From contig NZ_AP017367.1 in NCBI RefSeq assembly GCF_001548395.1, positions 4,191,001-4,255,000 on the forward strand: a stretch of DNA of 64,000 nucleotides, written 5' to 3'. Shown one piece after another: positions 54,339 to 62,858 of the stretch; within the stretch, counting starts at the first letter, position 1; every line of letters begins with the position of its first letter. The notes beneath the pieces were generated by a model. That model was not told the origin of the DNA. It was given only the letters and a program-made list of their open reading frames with translations, and made no database searches. This stretch comes from Leptolyngbya sp. O-77 (GTDB lineage Bacteria > Cyanobacteriota > Cyanobacteriia > Elainellales > Elainellaceae). Made by a program: the position numbers and the translations under genes.

Positions 54339-55598
54339 CTAATAATCCCGTCCCTTCACCTGCGCCAGCGCGTCGGTCGTCAGTACGCCGTTTTCGGAAT
54401 AGTAGCCCGATGCTTTTTTGGCTTCGATTTCTACCTGCGCGTCGGCGGGAATTAGGTCTGGCGGGATTGGGATGCGCTGCACAACTTCGATGCCCGCGTG
54501 AGTAATTGCGTTGTATTTCATATTGCTCATTGACACCAGCCGGTCGATCTTGCTCACGCCCAGCCAGTGCAGCACGTCGGGCATGAGTTCCTGAAAGCGC
54601 ATATCCTGCACCCCCGCCACGCACTCCGTCCGCAGGAAGTAGGCATCCGCGCGATCGCCCCCTTCCTGGCGTTTGCGGGCATTATAGACCAGAAACTTGG
54701 TCACTTCGCCCAGGGCCCGACCTTCCTTGCGGCAATAGACGATAACACCTGCACCGCCTTCCTGGGCAGTTTGGATGCAGACTTCAATGCCATGCACCAG
54801 ATAAGGGCGACAGGTGCAAATATCAGAGCCAAATACATCGGAGCCGTTGCATTCGTCATGCACCCGCACGGCCAGCGGCTTGGTTGGGTCGCCAATGGTT
54901 GTTTCGTCGCCGACAATGTAGACCGTGGTGCCACCGATGGGCGGGAGAAACACCTGCAAATCGGGGCGCGTCACCAGTTCAGGAAACATGCCGCCCGTCT
55001 GCTGGAACAAAATACGTCGCAGTTCCCATTCTTCGACCTCCAGCCGTTTGGCAATTCCTGGCAGATACCACACCGGGTCGATGGCGGCCTTCGTCACCAC
55101 TAAATTGCTGTCTTCTTTGAGAATCTTGCCGTCTACCCGCAGACGGCCGCTGGCGATTTCGTCGCGCAGTTCCGGAATGAAGATGTGCGCCTTGGTGATG
55201 GCGATGGTGGGGCGAATGTCGTAGTCGCTGGGGAAATGGGGCGCAAAAATCTCGCTGGCGATCGCCCCCCACGGATCAAGCGAGACAATCTTTTCGGGAT
55301 CTTTCCAACTGGCGTAGGGGCCAATTGCCGAAACCGGAGAAGTATTCGTCAAATCCGCCCGATGCTCTGGGTCAAGCACCCCGCTGGCCACCGCCAGCGC
55401 CCGATAGACGCTGTAGGAACCGCCGTGCGTGCCGATTACATTGCGCTGAGCCGTGCTGCGAACCGAGCCAATGATGGGGCCGCGCTCGACCGGATCGGCT
55501 GCGCCCCAGTGAATTGGCGTAGTCTTGGCTCCCAGGCGATTGCGATGAGACGTGAGAATAATATGTTTGGGCTTGGCTTTGGATTGTGCGTCTGTCAT
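54339..55598 (-). CDS. GTP cyclohydrolase II-like protein, probably URC1-like
   Basis: The product from ATG 55598 (MTDAQSKAKPKHIIL) has 419 residues, much longer than RibA alone. Its C-terminal half is GTP cyclohydrolase II: RVHDECNGSDVFGSDICTCR, giving the zinc ligands C-x10-C-x-C, then YCRKEGRALG and DVLHWLGVSKIDRLVSMSNM. The N-terminal 190 residues (HRNRLGAKTTPIHWGAADPV, RNVIGTHGGSYSVYRALAVA) have no DHBP synthase motifs. This build is that of URC1 proteins of uracil catabolism. The adjacent divergent upp gene supports that, since the URC route first makes UMP. A riboflavin role cannot be excluded. Confidence 0.8.
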   Translation of the reverse strand: MTDAQSKAKPKHIILTSHRNRLGAKTTPIHWGAADPVERGPIIGSVRSTAQRNVIGTHGGSYSVYRALAVASGVLDPEHRADLTNTSPVSAIGPYASWKDPEKIVSLDPWGAIASEIFAPHFPSDYDIRPTIAITKAHIFIPELRDEIASGRLRVDGKILKEDSNLVVTKAAIDPVWYLPGIAKRLEVEEWELRRILFQQTGGMFPELVTRPDLQVFLPPIGGTTVYIVGDETTIGDPTKPLAVRVHDECNGSDVFGSDICTCRPYLVHGIEVCIQTAQEGGAGVIVYCRKEGRALGEVTKFLVYNARKRQEGGDRADAYFLRTECVAGVQDMRFQELMPDVLHWLGVSKIDRLVSMSNMKYNAITHAGIEVVQRIPIPPDLIPADAQVEIEAKKASGYYSENGVLTTDALAQVKGRDY

Positions 55599-55926
55599 AG
55601 CGAAAAGACACCCTGAGAATGATTCACAAACTTTAGCAAGTTCTTTAGTCCGTTTTAAGGTTGGCAACGTTTTTAAGGTTGGCAACGTTGAGGCTGGCTA
55701 ATGGGACGGCCTAAGACTGGCTGAATTGTGTAAAGCGAGATTGTAGCATCCGATTTCTCAGCCGTTAAAGCCCTGAAGAAAGAACCTGGCTGGGGAATCG
55801 CAAGTTTCGGGCAAGAACGGAGCAAGAAGGGCGATCGCCCATTGATGAGATGCACTAAAATCGGGCCATGAGAAATTCAGGCTGCACTGCAAAAACTCGC
55901 GTCTGGTCAAAGGTCTGGTAAAAATC
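55599..55926. promoter_or_regulatory. Divergent intergenic region between the URC1-like gene and upp
   Basis: A 328-bp gap that must hold both promoters. It contains a direct repeat, TTTTAAGGTTGGCAACGTT twice near 55654-55692, and a HIP1 site near 55831. No gene is visible. Confidence 0.5.
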
Positions 55927-56601
55927 GTGTCTGAGCAACCCCCATCTCAACCTCCATCGATTGTCTTTCCGGCTGAAGTTAACGTCATCAAGCACCCGCT
56001 GGTGCAACACAAACTCACCCTGATGCGCCGGTCAGACACCCACACGCAAGACTTTCGACGGCTGCTCAAGGAAATTTCCATGCTGCTGGCTTATGAAGTC
56101 ACCCGTGATCTGCCGGTGAAGTACGAAAAAATCCGCACGCCCCTGGCCGAGATGGAAGCACCCGTGCTGGCCGCCGACAAAAACATGGTGATTGTCTCGA
56201 TCATGCGGGCGGGTCAGGGCTTGCTGGATGGCATGTTGGAGCTAATTCCCACTGCAAAAGTTGGGCATATCGGGCTATATCGAGAGCCGACCACGCTGAC
56301 GGTGGTGGAATATTACCTGAAGCTGCCCAACGATACCGAACACCGCGACATGCTCGTTGTAGACCCGATGCTGGCTACGGGCAACTCGGCCGTCGCCGCC
56401 GTCGATCGCCTCAAGGAAGCCAATCCGCTGTCGATCAAGTTTGTTTGCTTGCTGGCGGCTCCAGAAGGCATCCAGTGTTTTCATGAGCAGCATCCCGACG
56501 TGCCCATTTACACGGCTGCGGTGGATGAGCGACTGGATGAGCATGGCTACATTGTTCCCGGCGTGGGCGATGCGGGCGATCGCCTCTATGGCACGAAGTA
56601 A
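55927..56601 (+). CDS. upp: Uracil phosphoribosyltransferase
   Basis: The 224-residue product makes UMP from uracil and PRPP. It has KHPLVQHKLTLMRRSDTHTQ, the PRPP loop MLVVDPMLATGNSAVAAVDR, and the C-terminal uracil-binding end YIVPGVGDAGDRLYGTK. The start is a GTG (MSEQPPSQ). It is divergent from the GTP cyclohydrolase II-like gene, and the pairing fits the URC pyrimidine route or plain salvage. Confidence 0.95.
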   Translation: MSEQPPSQPPSIVFPAEVNVIKHPLVQHKLTLMRRSDTHTQDFRRLLKEISMLLAYEVTRDLPVKYEKIRTPLAEMEAPVLAADKNMVIVSIMRAGQGLLDGMLELIPTAKVGHIGLYREPTTLTVVEYYLKLPNDTEHRDMLVVDPMLATGNSAVAAVDRLKEANPLSIKFVCLLAAPEGIQCFHEQHPDVPIYTAAVDERLDEHGYIVPGVGDAGDRLYGTK

Positions 56602-56702
56602 GGGTCAGGGGTCAAGAACCACGGCCAGGCTTGAAGGGGCATTCTAGCAAGGCTGACGTGCCTTCTTGCTGAGCTAAGTTACACAGGATGTGCATTTGCC
56701 GA

Positions 56703-56804
56703 TCCCCCTCACCCTAAATCCCTCTCCCGCTCTGGGAGAGGGACTTCAAGCCTCTTTTGCTCCCCTTCTCCCGACCTGGGAGAAGGGGCTGGGGGATGAG
56801 GGCA
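56703..56804. repeat. CCCTCACCCTAAA / GGGGGATGAGGG repeat, copy 2
   Basis: It begins CCCCCTCACCCTAAATCCCT and ends GGGGCTGGGGGATGAGGGC, with the palindromes CCCTCTCCCGCTCTGGGAGAGGG (split here as CCCTCTCCC and GGGAGAGGG) and CTTCTCCC/GGGAGAAG. The rest of the 372-bp gap (56602-56973) contains the heptamer array at 56881-56941 and no gene. Confidence 0.8.
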
Positions 56805-56880
56805 GATTGAAAGTTGCACATTGCGTAACTTACCGTTCTAGATATCAATCCGCGCCAACAGTGCGACCAATGAAATCGCT

Positions 56881-56941
56881 GAAAGCTTTACAGACGCTTG
56901 GGCTAGCAATCTAAAATCGCCAATCTAAAATCCAAAATCTA
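56881..56941 (+). repeat. CCAAAAT-type heptamer repeat with leader
   Basis: Leader TTACAGACGCTTGGGCTAGC followed by AATCTAAAATC and AATCCAAAATC units, matching 8665-8723. Confidence 0.75.
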
Positions 56942-56973
56942 AACTCGATTCCTGTACCTAGAACACATTTGAT

Positions 56974-57777
56974 GTGATGCCAACTTCTGATTCGCAAACT
57001 GCTGGTGTATCGGGCGATGCTTCAACGCAGACCAAGGGCGATCGCCCCTCTCAGGTGGTCTGGGTTTCGCCTCTGGTCTGGCTCGTGTGGCTGATCTACG
57101 TTGGCTATGTGCTGCTGAGCGATCTGCCGCCGGGGCCGTCGTTGCTGCACACGTCGCCGGCCACCCTACAAGAGGCGATCGCCCTGAGCTTGAACTTTGG
57201 GCTGGTGCTGCCTGCCTTGTTTCCCTCGACAGCGCCGGTGCTGCATCCAGGGCTAGAGGCGCTATTCAACCTGACCGTGGGCTGGGGGCTGCTGTTCTGG
57301 GGCTTTGCGACGGATGGCCGCGGGCAGCGGCTGCCGATGTTGCCCTTTCTGCTGGGCACGGCGTTTTTGACGAACGTATTTTATCTGCCCTGGCTGGCGC
57401 TGCGGCGACCCAACCCAGAGCCGCCGATCCTGCCGCTGAACCGTTTGGAGCGAATCACCGAAAGCCGAGCCTGGCCGCTGGTGCTGGGGGCGATCGCCCT
57501 GGCATCCGTCATTTGGGCAATAGCAGCCCGCCCTGACTTTGGCGACGGGCCGACGCGCTGGGTCAGCCTGGTAGAAATATTGCAGGGCGATCGCCTCGCC
57601 TATTCTTTCCTGATCGACCTGCTCGTATTTTGGGTATTTCAAGGATGGCTGGTGTCCGATGACATGGCTCGTCGCCAGTGGGTCAACCCAGCAATTGGCT
57701 GGATCGCCCGTCTGGTGCCGTTTGTAGGGCTGGTGGTGTATATGGTGCGTCGCCCGTCTTTTGAGCAGGCCGCTTAA
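56974..57777 (+). CDS. Conserved multi-helix membrane protein, unknown function
   Basis: The 267-residue product has a polar N-terminus with an encoded HIP1 site and then six or seven hydrophobic segments. These include SPLVWLVWLIYVGYVLLSDL, ALFNLTVGWGLLFWGFATDG, LLGTAFLTNVFYLPWLALRR and AWPLVLGAIALASVIWAIA. The motif WLVSDDMARR lies near the end, before a last helix. Related proteins occur across cyanobacteria and plastid lineages, but I cannot name a function. The start could be either of two adjacent ATGs. Confidence 0.7.
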   Translation: MMPTSDSQTAGVSGDASTQTKGDRPSQVVWVSPLVWLVWLIYVGYVLLSDLPPGPSLLHTSPATLQEAIALSLNFGLVLPALFPSTAPVLHPGLEALFNLTVGWGLLFWGFATDGRGQRLPMLPFLLGTAFLTNVFYLPWLALRRPNPEPPILPLNRLERITESRAWPLVLGAIALASVIWAIAARPDFGDGPTRWVSLVEILQGDRLAYSFLIDLLVFWVFQGWLVSDDMARRQWVNPAIGWIARLVPFVGLVVYMVRRPSFEQAA

Positions 57778-57865
57778 TCTGATAGGGTTGTCAAAAGTCT
57801 GGCAAAAAAAAGCTGGTGAAAGAGTCTGGCAAAAAAATCTGACAAAGCGAAAATCCTTTGCGCCA

Positions 57866-57909
57866 GCGTCATCAAAGCGTCATCAAAGCGTCATCAAAGC
57901 GTCATCAAA
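57866..57909 (+). repeat. Four tandem GCGTCATCAAA units
   Basis: Four exact 11-bp units in the 291-bp gap after the membrane protein gene. Just before it, GTCTGGCAAAAAAA occurs twice (57797 and 57825 region). Confidence 0.85.
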
Positions 57910-58068
57910 GCATTACATTAAGCGGCGTTTGCATTATGCAAACATTACATAGGTTCACGGTGCAACAGGCAATTCTACGGTCGTTCCCCGGTGATTCCGT
58001 TCCTAGATTGGGAATGATGAGAGTGTGATGCTTTCTGGATGTGGTCTTTTCGCTTGAGGTGAGTCGGT

Positions 58069-58539
58069 GTGAACAACCCTGTTGCCAATCCGCCTGTTGC
58101 ACAGCCGCTTGTACATCCTGTCGTGCATCTCCAAGCCCCGTCGATGCTGGTCAGCAGCTCCCTCATGGAAGAGACCCAACGCCAAGCCTCCAGTAGTCAA
58201 TACGCCGATGACTTGATCGGGGCTGCTATTTTTGATCTGAGCGGACTGCCGAAGGAATACTTCACCACGGCCGAAAGCCGTGATGTCAGTTGGGTGCAAA
58301 CCATCTTTCAGGCGCTGGGGTTGCAGTCTCTACTGATGTCTTCGCTGAAGCTAGATGGGTTTCGTCATGCGGTGATTCATGGTGCAGACTATCGGGCAGT
58401 GGTGGTGCGGCAAAAGAATCGCTACACCGCCCTGCTGACTCGACAAACTTCTGAAGCCCTGCCGGAGTCATTTATCCAGTGGGCGAAAGAGTTTGAACCC
58501 ACAATGTTGCGATCGCACCCCCGGTTCAGCGCCATGTAG
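58069..58539 (+). CDS. Roadblock/LC7-like domain protein
   Basis: The 156-residue product starts at a GTG (MNNPVANPPVAQPL). After a Pro-rich leader it has a single alpha-beta domain: DDLIGAAIFDLSGLPKEYFT, WVQTIFQALGLQSLLMSSLK and HAVIHGADYRAVVVRQKNRY. This arrangement fits Roadblock/LC7 domains, which in bacteria regulate small GTPases or form complexes. No GTPase gene is adjacent. The fold assignment is inference. The thpR gene follows 21 bases later. Confidence 0.6.
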   Translation: MNNPVANPPVAQPLVHPVVHLQAPSMLVSSSLMEETQRQASSSQYADDLIGAAIFDLSGLPKEYFTTAESRDVSWVQTIFQALGLQSLLMSSLKLDGFRHAVIHGADYRAVVVRQKNRYTALLTRQTSEALPESFIQWAKEFEPTMLRSHPRFSAM

Positions 58540-58560
58540 TGCCCCCTGTTTTTCCCCAAC

Positions 58561-59172
58561 ATGGTTGATACAACCGCCCGCTTTTTCATTGCCCTGGTTC
58601 CCCCCCCCGCCATTCAAGACTATGCCAATGGCGTAATTCAGGAATTGGGCGATCGCTTTCAGACCCACACGGCCAAAGCACCGCCCCACGTCACGCTCCA
58701 GCCGCCGTTTGAGTGGTCGCCGGCCCGCGCCGATCGCCTCACCGAAGAACTGGCCGCCTTTGCTCAGCAGCAGAGCAGCGTTCCTGTGCATCTGTTGGGG
58801 TTTGGCCAGTTTTCGCCCCGCGTGCTGTATATCCACGTCGAAAGGACTCCGGCCCTGTTGGCGCTTCAGGCGGCCCTAGCGGAGCATTTAGAGCAAACGC
58901 TGGGCATTGTCGATCCCAAGGCAAAGCGGCGGCGGTTTACGCCTCACGTCACGGTCGCTTCGCGCAATATCACCCCCCACACGTTTCAGCAAGCCTGGGC
59001 CTTGTTGAAAGAACGCCCGCTGGATTTGAAATTTCTGGGCGATCGCCTGACGCTCCTGAAACACGACGGGCATCAATGGCAGATTTATCGGGAGTTTGCG
59101 CTGCTGACTCCTGCCTGTCCGTCCACAGAACCGGGCGGGGTCATCGGCGTGGGCGATCGCCCCATCGGGTGA
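58561..59172 (+). CDS. thpR: RNA 2',3'-cyclic phosphodiesterase (2H phosphoesterase)
   Basis: The 203-residue product has both catalytic H-x-T motifs of the 2H fold, in KAPPHVTLQPPF and RRFTPHVTVASR, spaced as in the LigT/ThpR family, with FFIALVPPPAIQ at the start. It opens 2',3'-cyclic phosphates on RNA. The last 20 residues contain a HIP1-derived GDRP and are probably not conserved. It may be co-transcribed with the upstream LC7-like gene. Confidence 0.88.
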   Translation: MVDTTARFFIALVPPPAIQDYANGVIQELGDRFQTHTAKAPPHVTLQPPFEWSPARADRLTEELAAFAQQQSSVPVHLLGFGQFSPRVLYIHVERTPALLALQAALAEHLEQTLGIVDPKAKRRRFTPHVTVASRNITPHTFQQAWALLKERPLDLKFLGDRLTLLKHDGHQWQIYREFALLTPACPSTEPGGVIGVGDRPIG

Positions 59173-59374
59173 TTTCTCAAAAAACTCGCCCCAATCAAGC
59201 CAGGAACCCTTGACAGAAAAACTCAAAACAGTAACAATAGATACAGAAAATAAATCGTTCATCTCTTTCCGCTGTCAGCTTCAACCAGCCTGATCTGCTG
59301 AAAGAGACGGAAGTAGGGAGCAATCCCGAAGGAACGCGCCTCACCCTTACCCTTCAACAAGAGAGGCGAATCCT

Positions 59375-59770
59375 ATGAAACTCACCTATCGTGGCATCAC
59401 TTACGACTACAATCCCCAACCCCTGAACCTGAACAACAGCCACCCGACTACTACTGAACTGAAGTTCCGGGGCAACGAATATCAGACCAATCAACCTGTT
59501 GCAACTGATCCTGCGGCGACTGTTCCTGCTGTTGCACCGGCACCTATGACCCAGCCCGCAGCCCCCGTTTCCATCGAAGAGAGAGCGCGGGAGCTGATGA
59601 TGAATCACCACAAAACGGTGAAGCGCCGTCAACAAGCGATGCTGACCCGTTTGGCTGCCAACGTCGGGCTAGATGCCGGAACCACGAGCCAATACTGGGG
59701 ACACATTCAAGGCAAGGTGCAGCCCGGTTTCTGGGACAGCTACGACCGCAGCCACGTCAGCATCAGCTAG
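59375..59770 (+). CDS. DUF4278 domain protein
   Basis: The 131-residue product begins MKLTYRGITYDYNPQPLNL and continues TTTELKFRGNEYQ, the two halves of the small DUF4278 domain common in cyanobacteria. A Pro/Ala-rich linker and a basic helical tail with HHKTVKRRQQAMLTRLAANV follow. Function is unknown. GAGAGGCG precedes the ATG. Confidence 0.8.
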   Translation: MKLTYRGITYDYNPQPLNLNNSHPTTTELKFRGNEYQTNQPVATDPAATVPAVAPAPMTQPAAPVSIEERARELMMNHHKTVKRRQQAMLTRLAANVGLDAGTTSQYWGHIQGKVQPGFWDSYDRSHVSIS

Positions 59771-59910
59771 GGCAAGCTCCGTTCCCATCTCCGCTCAGCC
59801 AGCCCTTCGCATTTCCTAAACATTTCCTAAAAGTTAGCTGGTTGCAGGCACCCCCTGATGGGAGTGCCTTTTCCTATGGGAATATGGAGTAACAGGATAT
59901 GCCACTCTTG

Positions 59911-59954
59911 CTCCCCCTCTCCCGCCCTGGGAGAGGGATTTAGGGTGAGGGGGA
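59911..59954. repeat. CCCTCACCCTAAA repeat, copy 3 (half element, inverted)
   Basis: CCCCCTCTCCCGCCCTGGGA followed by GAGGGATTTAGGGTGAGGGG, the first half of copy 2 in reverse orientation. It runs into the NTPase remnant. Confidence 0.75.
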
Positions 59955-60455
59955 TTGGCAAAGTTGCAGATCACCTCTCTGAAATGGGCGAGGAGACTCG
60001 CAAACAAATCACGCCACATCTAGCCGATTTTCCCGCCAAAGCGCTGGTCGTCACCTCTCGTCTGCCGGAACGGCTCGGCAACCTGCCCAAAACTATTCTG
60101 AAGCCGCTGCGGATCGAGGGCAAAAGCCTGTCTGGCTTTATGCATGACTACCTGAAAGCCCGCAACAAGCGAGGTTTGTTTGAAGACCAAGAATATCTCA
60201 ACGGCTGTAGTCGCCTGTCGCAGAAGGTGGGGCAGCGCAACATTACTGTGCTGCTGGCCCGGCTCTATGCGGGCGGTGGCGGCACTGCCTCCAGTGAATC
60301 GAGAACTTGACCCAGACCCGGCCAACGCTAGCTTTAAAGGCGGCGATCGCCCTGTCGAAAGTATCTCCTGGTATGACGCGATCGAGTTTTGCGATCGCCT
60401 CTCTCAGCACACAGGCACCAATCTTTATGAAACGGCTGCAATCTCCGTCAAGGCT
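59955..60455 (+). pseudogene. Remnants of an NTPase and a formylglycine-generating-enzyme-like domain
   Basis: The first part (frame of 59858-60310) reads EMGEETRKQITPHLADFPAK, ALVVTSRLPERLGNLPKTIL and GKSLSGFMHDYLKARNKRG, resembling a NACHT/STAND-type NTPase segment. At about 60265 another frame takes over: VAALPPVNRELDPDPANASF, GGDRPVESISWYDAIEFCDR and LSQHTGTNLY. That matches the FGE-sulfatase domain just before its usual RLPTEAEWEYA. Both parts lack starts and ends, so this is the scar of a larger NTPase-FGE gene with an internal deletion. Confidence 0.6.
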
Positions 60456-60504
60456 CAATCCACCATCCAAAATCGCAAATCCAAAATCGTAAATCCAAAA
60501 TCGC
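60456..60504 (+). repeat. CCAAAAT-type heptamer repeat
   Basis: CAATCCACCATCCAAAATCG, then AAATCCAAAATCG twice. It ends at the stop of the GumC-like gene and cuts off the FGE remnant. Confidence 0.75.
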
Positions 60505-60506
60505 TC

Positions 60507-62696
60507 CTAAACCCTCGTGTAGACCGAATAGGGCATCTTCTCATTGACTCGTACCCGATTCGCCACAATCCCCAAAATGGGCAGGTTTGACACGCGGAAG
60601 CTTTCCAGCGCCTCCGACAACTGCTTGCGCTGGAGCTGCCCCAGGCTGGCGACGATCAGCGTGCCGTTGGTGTAAGCGGCAATGACGCTGGAATCCGCCA
60701 GGTTTATGATCGGCGGCGTGTCGTAAATCACCAGGTCAAACAGGCCTGCGCACTGGCGGGCGACTTCCTGCATCCGGGGCGAAGTGAGTAGGCGGATGGG
60801 GTTGGGAGCCATTGAGCCAGCCGTGATGACATAGAGCGATGAGTCGGGCGATCGCCGCCGGATTACCTGCTTTAGCGACACATCATTATCGCTCAGCAGA
60901 TCCGTCAAGCCTAGGTCATTCGGTAGGCTCAGCCGCTCGTGCAGTGTTGGCCGCCGCAAATCGGCATCCACCAGCAGCACCCGCTGACCCAGCGAAGCCG
61001 CCGCCTGCGCCAGATACAGCGCCACGGTAGATTTGCCTTCTTCCGGCGTGGCAGAGCTAATGGCGAGCGATCGCAGCGGTTGCGACGCACTCAGCAAATT
61101 CACCTTGGTGAGCAATGCCTGAAAAGCCTCAAGAAACAGGGGCGAGAGCGGTTGCTCGACTATGAAAATCGGCTCAGGTTGCAACGGAATCTTGCCCAAC
61201 ACCGGGAGTTTGGTGCCAGACTTCAGTTCCTCCAACGTGTGATAGCGATCTGTCATTACTTCTACGAGGATGCCAACACCAATGCCTAAAGCTGAGCCCA
61301 GCAGAACTGCCAAAATGAGGAGCGCTTGCTTATTTACTTTCTCTACGTTAAGGGGTTCCCCGGTTCCATCTCGCAGCAAAGAGGGAGGATTAATCAGTTC
61401 CCAGGGAGTTTGCTGCTGGGCGGCATCAACTTGCAGCGCCTTTTGCCGCGTCGAAAATTCCGTCAAGATCCCTGTAGCCACATTAAGCTTGCGCTGTAGT
61501 TCTTCATACTCGTTAGCGGCTGCAGGCAATTCTCGAATCTTTTGCTGGATAAGATTTTCTGACTGGGCGATCGCCCGCTGACGATTTTCCAGCACCTGAA
61601 TTTCATCTTCGATCTTGCCAAGTACCCGCTGGGCTTCTCGATTAATGAGCTGCTGCAAATTGCTGCGCCGTTCTTGGAGATACTGCATATCGGGATTCAA
61701 GTCGGTCATGAGAGCTGACTCTGCTGCCATCTCCCCTTCTAGCTGTTGAAACAGATTAAGCAATGCGCTGTATTCCGGCGCGACGCTCAAAATTGCAATT
61801 GGATCACTGCTAGCTAACGCCCGATAGCGAGCCCGCTCTGCGGCAATTTCCGCATTGGAATCCAATCGCTGTTGCCTTAGATTGCCAGATTGCTGGGTGA
61901 GCTGGGTGCCCTCTAGCGAAGGGTCAATCAATAGGTTCTGCTCTCGAAAAACTTGCAATCGGCGTTGTAGATTATCCACTTGGGCTTGCAGGATTGGGAT
62001 TTGCTCGTCGATGAACTTAATAGCTTGACCAATTCTGGTCTGGCGCTCTTGCAAAGCGTACTTCAAGTACACTCCTGAAAGCTGCTCCAAGTCTGTTAGC
62101 GCATCCTCAGGTGTCTCGGCTTGATAGGTGACACGAATAATTTTGGTACCACCGTCTTCTGCGCTATTCTCCACCACAAGCCGTTCAACTGCTAAATTCT
62201 GCTCAACAACCTGCTGAGCAATTTCAGCAGGCATGTCTGGATATCGAGCCAATAGCCGATCAACCAAGGTCTGGGTTAGGCGAGGGCTGAGAAGAACCTG
62301 AATTTGAGTGTCGTAGTCCAAGCCGGACTGCTGGGCGTTGCCTCCAGAAGCAGCGTTTTGAGCAGAAGCGGCCTGTCTCGTGGCCTGCGCCTCAGCAGTA
62401 ACTGGCTCTACAAGTAAGTCAAAACTTGCTGAATAGACTGGATTGGTTTTTTCAGCAATCCAGACGATTGGAATGGTTGCAAGAGCGGTTGTGGCGATCG
62501 CCACGCCAGCGATAATCGGCGCTCGGCGCTTTAGTGTTGCAAAGAGCCAGCCTAAGCTCCAGGACTCATCCTCAGCTTTGGAGTCAGTTGCCAGGGCTTC
62601 GTACTCAATTACTTGCGGCAAGGCAAGATTCTGACTGGCTGCATAGGGTTCTTGAGAATTCGGTTGAGGAGATCGAGGATTTCGCGGAGTCTGCAT
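60507..62696 (-). CDS. GumC/Wzc-like polysaccharide chain-length protein with BY-kinase domain
   Basis: The 729-residue product has a Wzz domain. A first membrane helix lies near residues 53-75 and a second near 450-470, enclosing a coiled-coil periplasmic region. The cytoplasmic BY-kinase has Walker A SATPEEGKST near residues 546-555, Walker A' LLVDADLRRPTLHER, and Walker B LVIYDTPP. The C-terminus has few Tyr (PYSVYTRV), so the usual Tyr cluster is small. It controls length and export of an extracellular polysaccharide together with the SLBB protein encoded 160 bases upstream on the same strand. Confidence 0.92.
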   Translation of the reverse strand: MQTPRNPRSPQPNSQEPYAASQNLALPQVIEYEALATDSKAEDESWSLGWLFATLKRRAPIIAGVAIATTALATIPIVWIAEKTNPVYSASFDLLVEPVTAEAQATRQAASAQNAASGGNAQQSGLDYDTQIQVLLSPRLTQTLVDRLLARYPDMPAEIAQQVVEQNLAVERLVVENSAEDGGTKIIRVTYQAETPEDALTDLEQLSGVYLKYALQERQTRIGQAIKFIDEQIPILQAQVDNLQRRLQVFREQNLLIDPSLEGTQLTQQSGNLRQQRLDSNAEIAAERARYRALASSDPIAILSVAPEYSALLNLFQQLEGEMAAESALMTDLNPDMQYLQERRSNLQQLINREAQRVLGKIEDEIQVLENRQRAIAQSENLIQQKIRELPAAANEYEELQRKLNVATGILTEFSTRQKALQVDAAQQQTPWELINPPSLLRDGTGEPLNVEKVNKQALLILAVLLGSALGIGVGILVEVMTDRYHTLEELKSGTKLPVLGKIPLQPEPIFIVEQPLSPLFLEAFQALLTKVNLLSASQPLRSLAISSATPEEGKSTVALYLAQAAASLGQRVLLVDADLRRPTLHERLSLPNDLGLTDLLSDNDVSLKQVIRRRSPDSSLYVITAGSMAPNPIRLLTSPRMQEVARQCAGLFDLVIYDTPPIINLADSSVIAAYTNGTLIVASLGQLQRKQLSEALESFRVSNLPILGIVANRVRVNEKMPYSVYTRV

Positions 62697-62858
62697 GGCT
62701 TGCTAGGGTAGTTAGTAGATAAAAAGCGATTCGGGGGCACTAATACTCTGAAGGGAATGAACGCTATTTTGCGGCTTACTCGGTGAGGATTTTGCAAAAT
62801 TGACAGAACAGCAGGCCACGGCTCGTTTATTCAAGCCGAAATCGAGCCAGGAAGCCCA

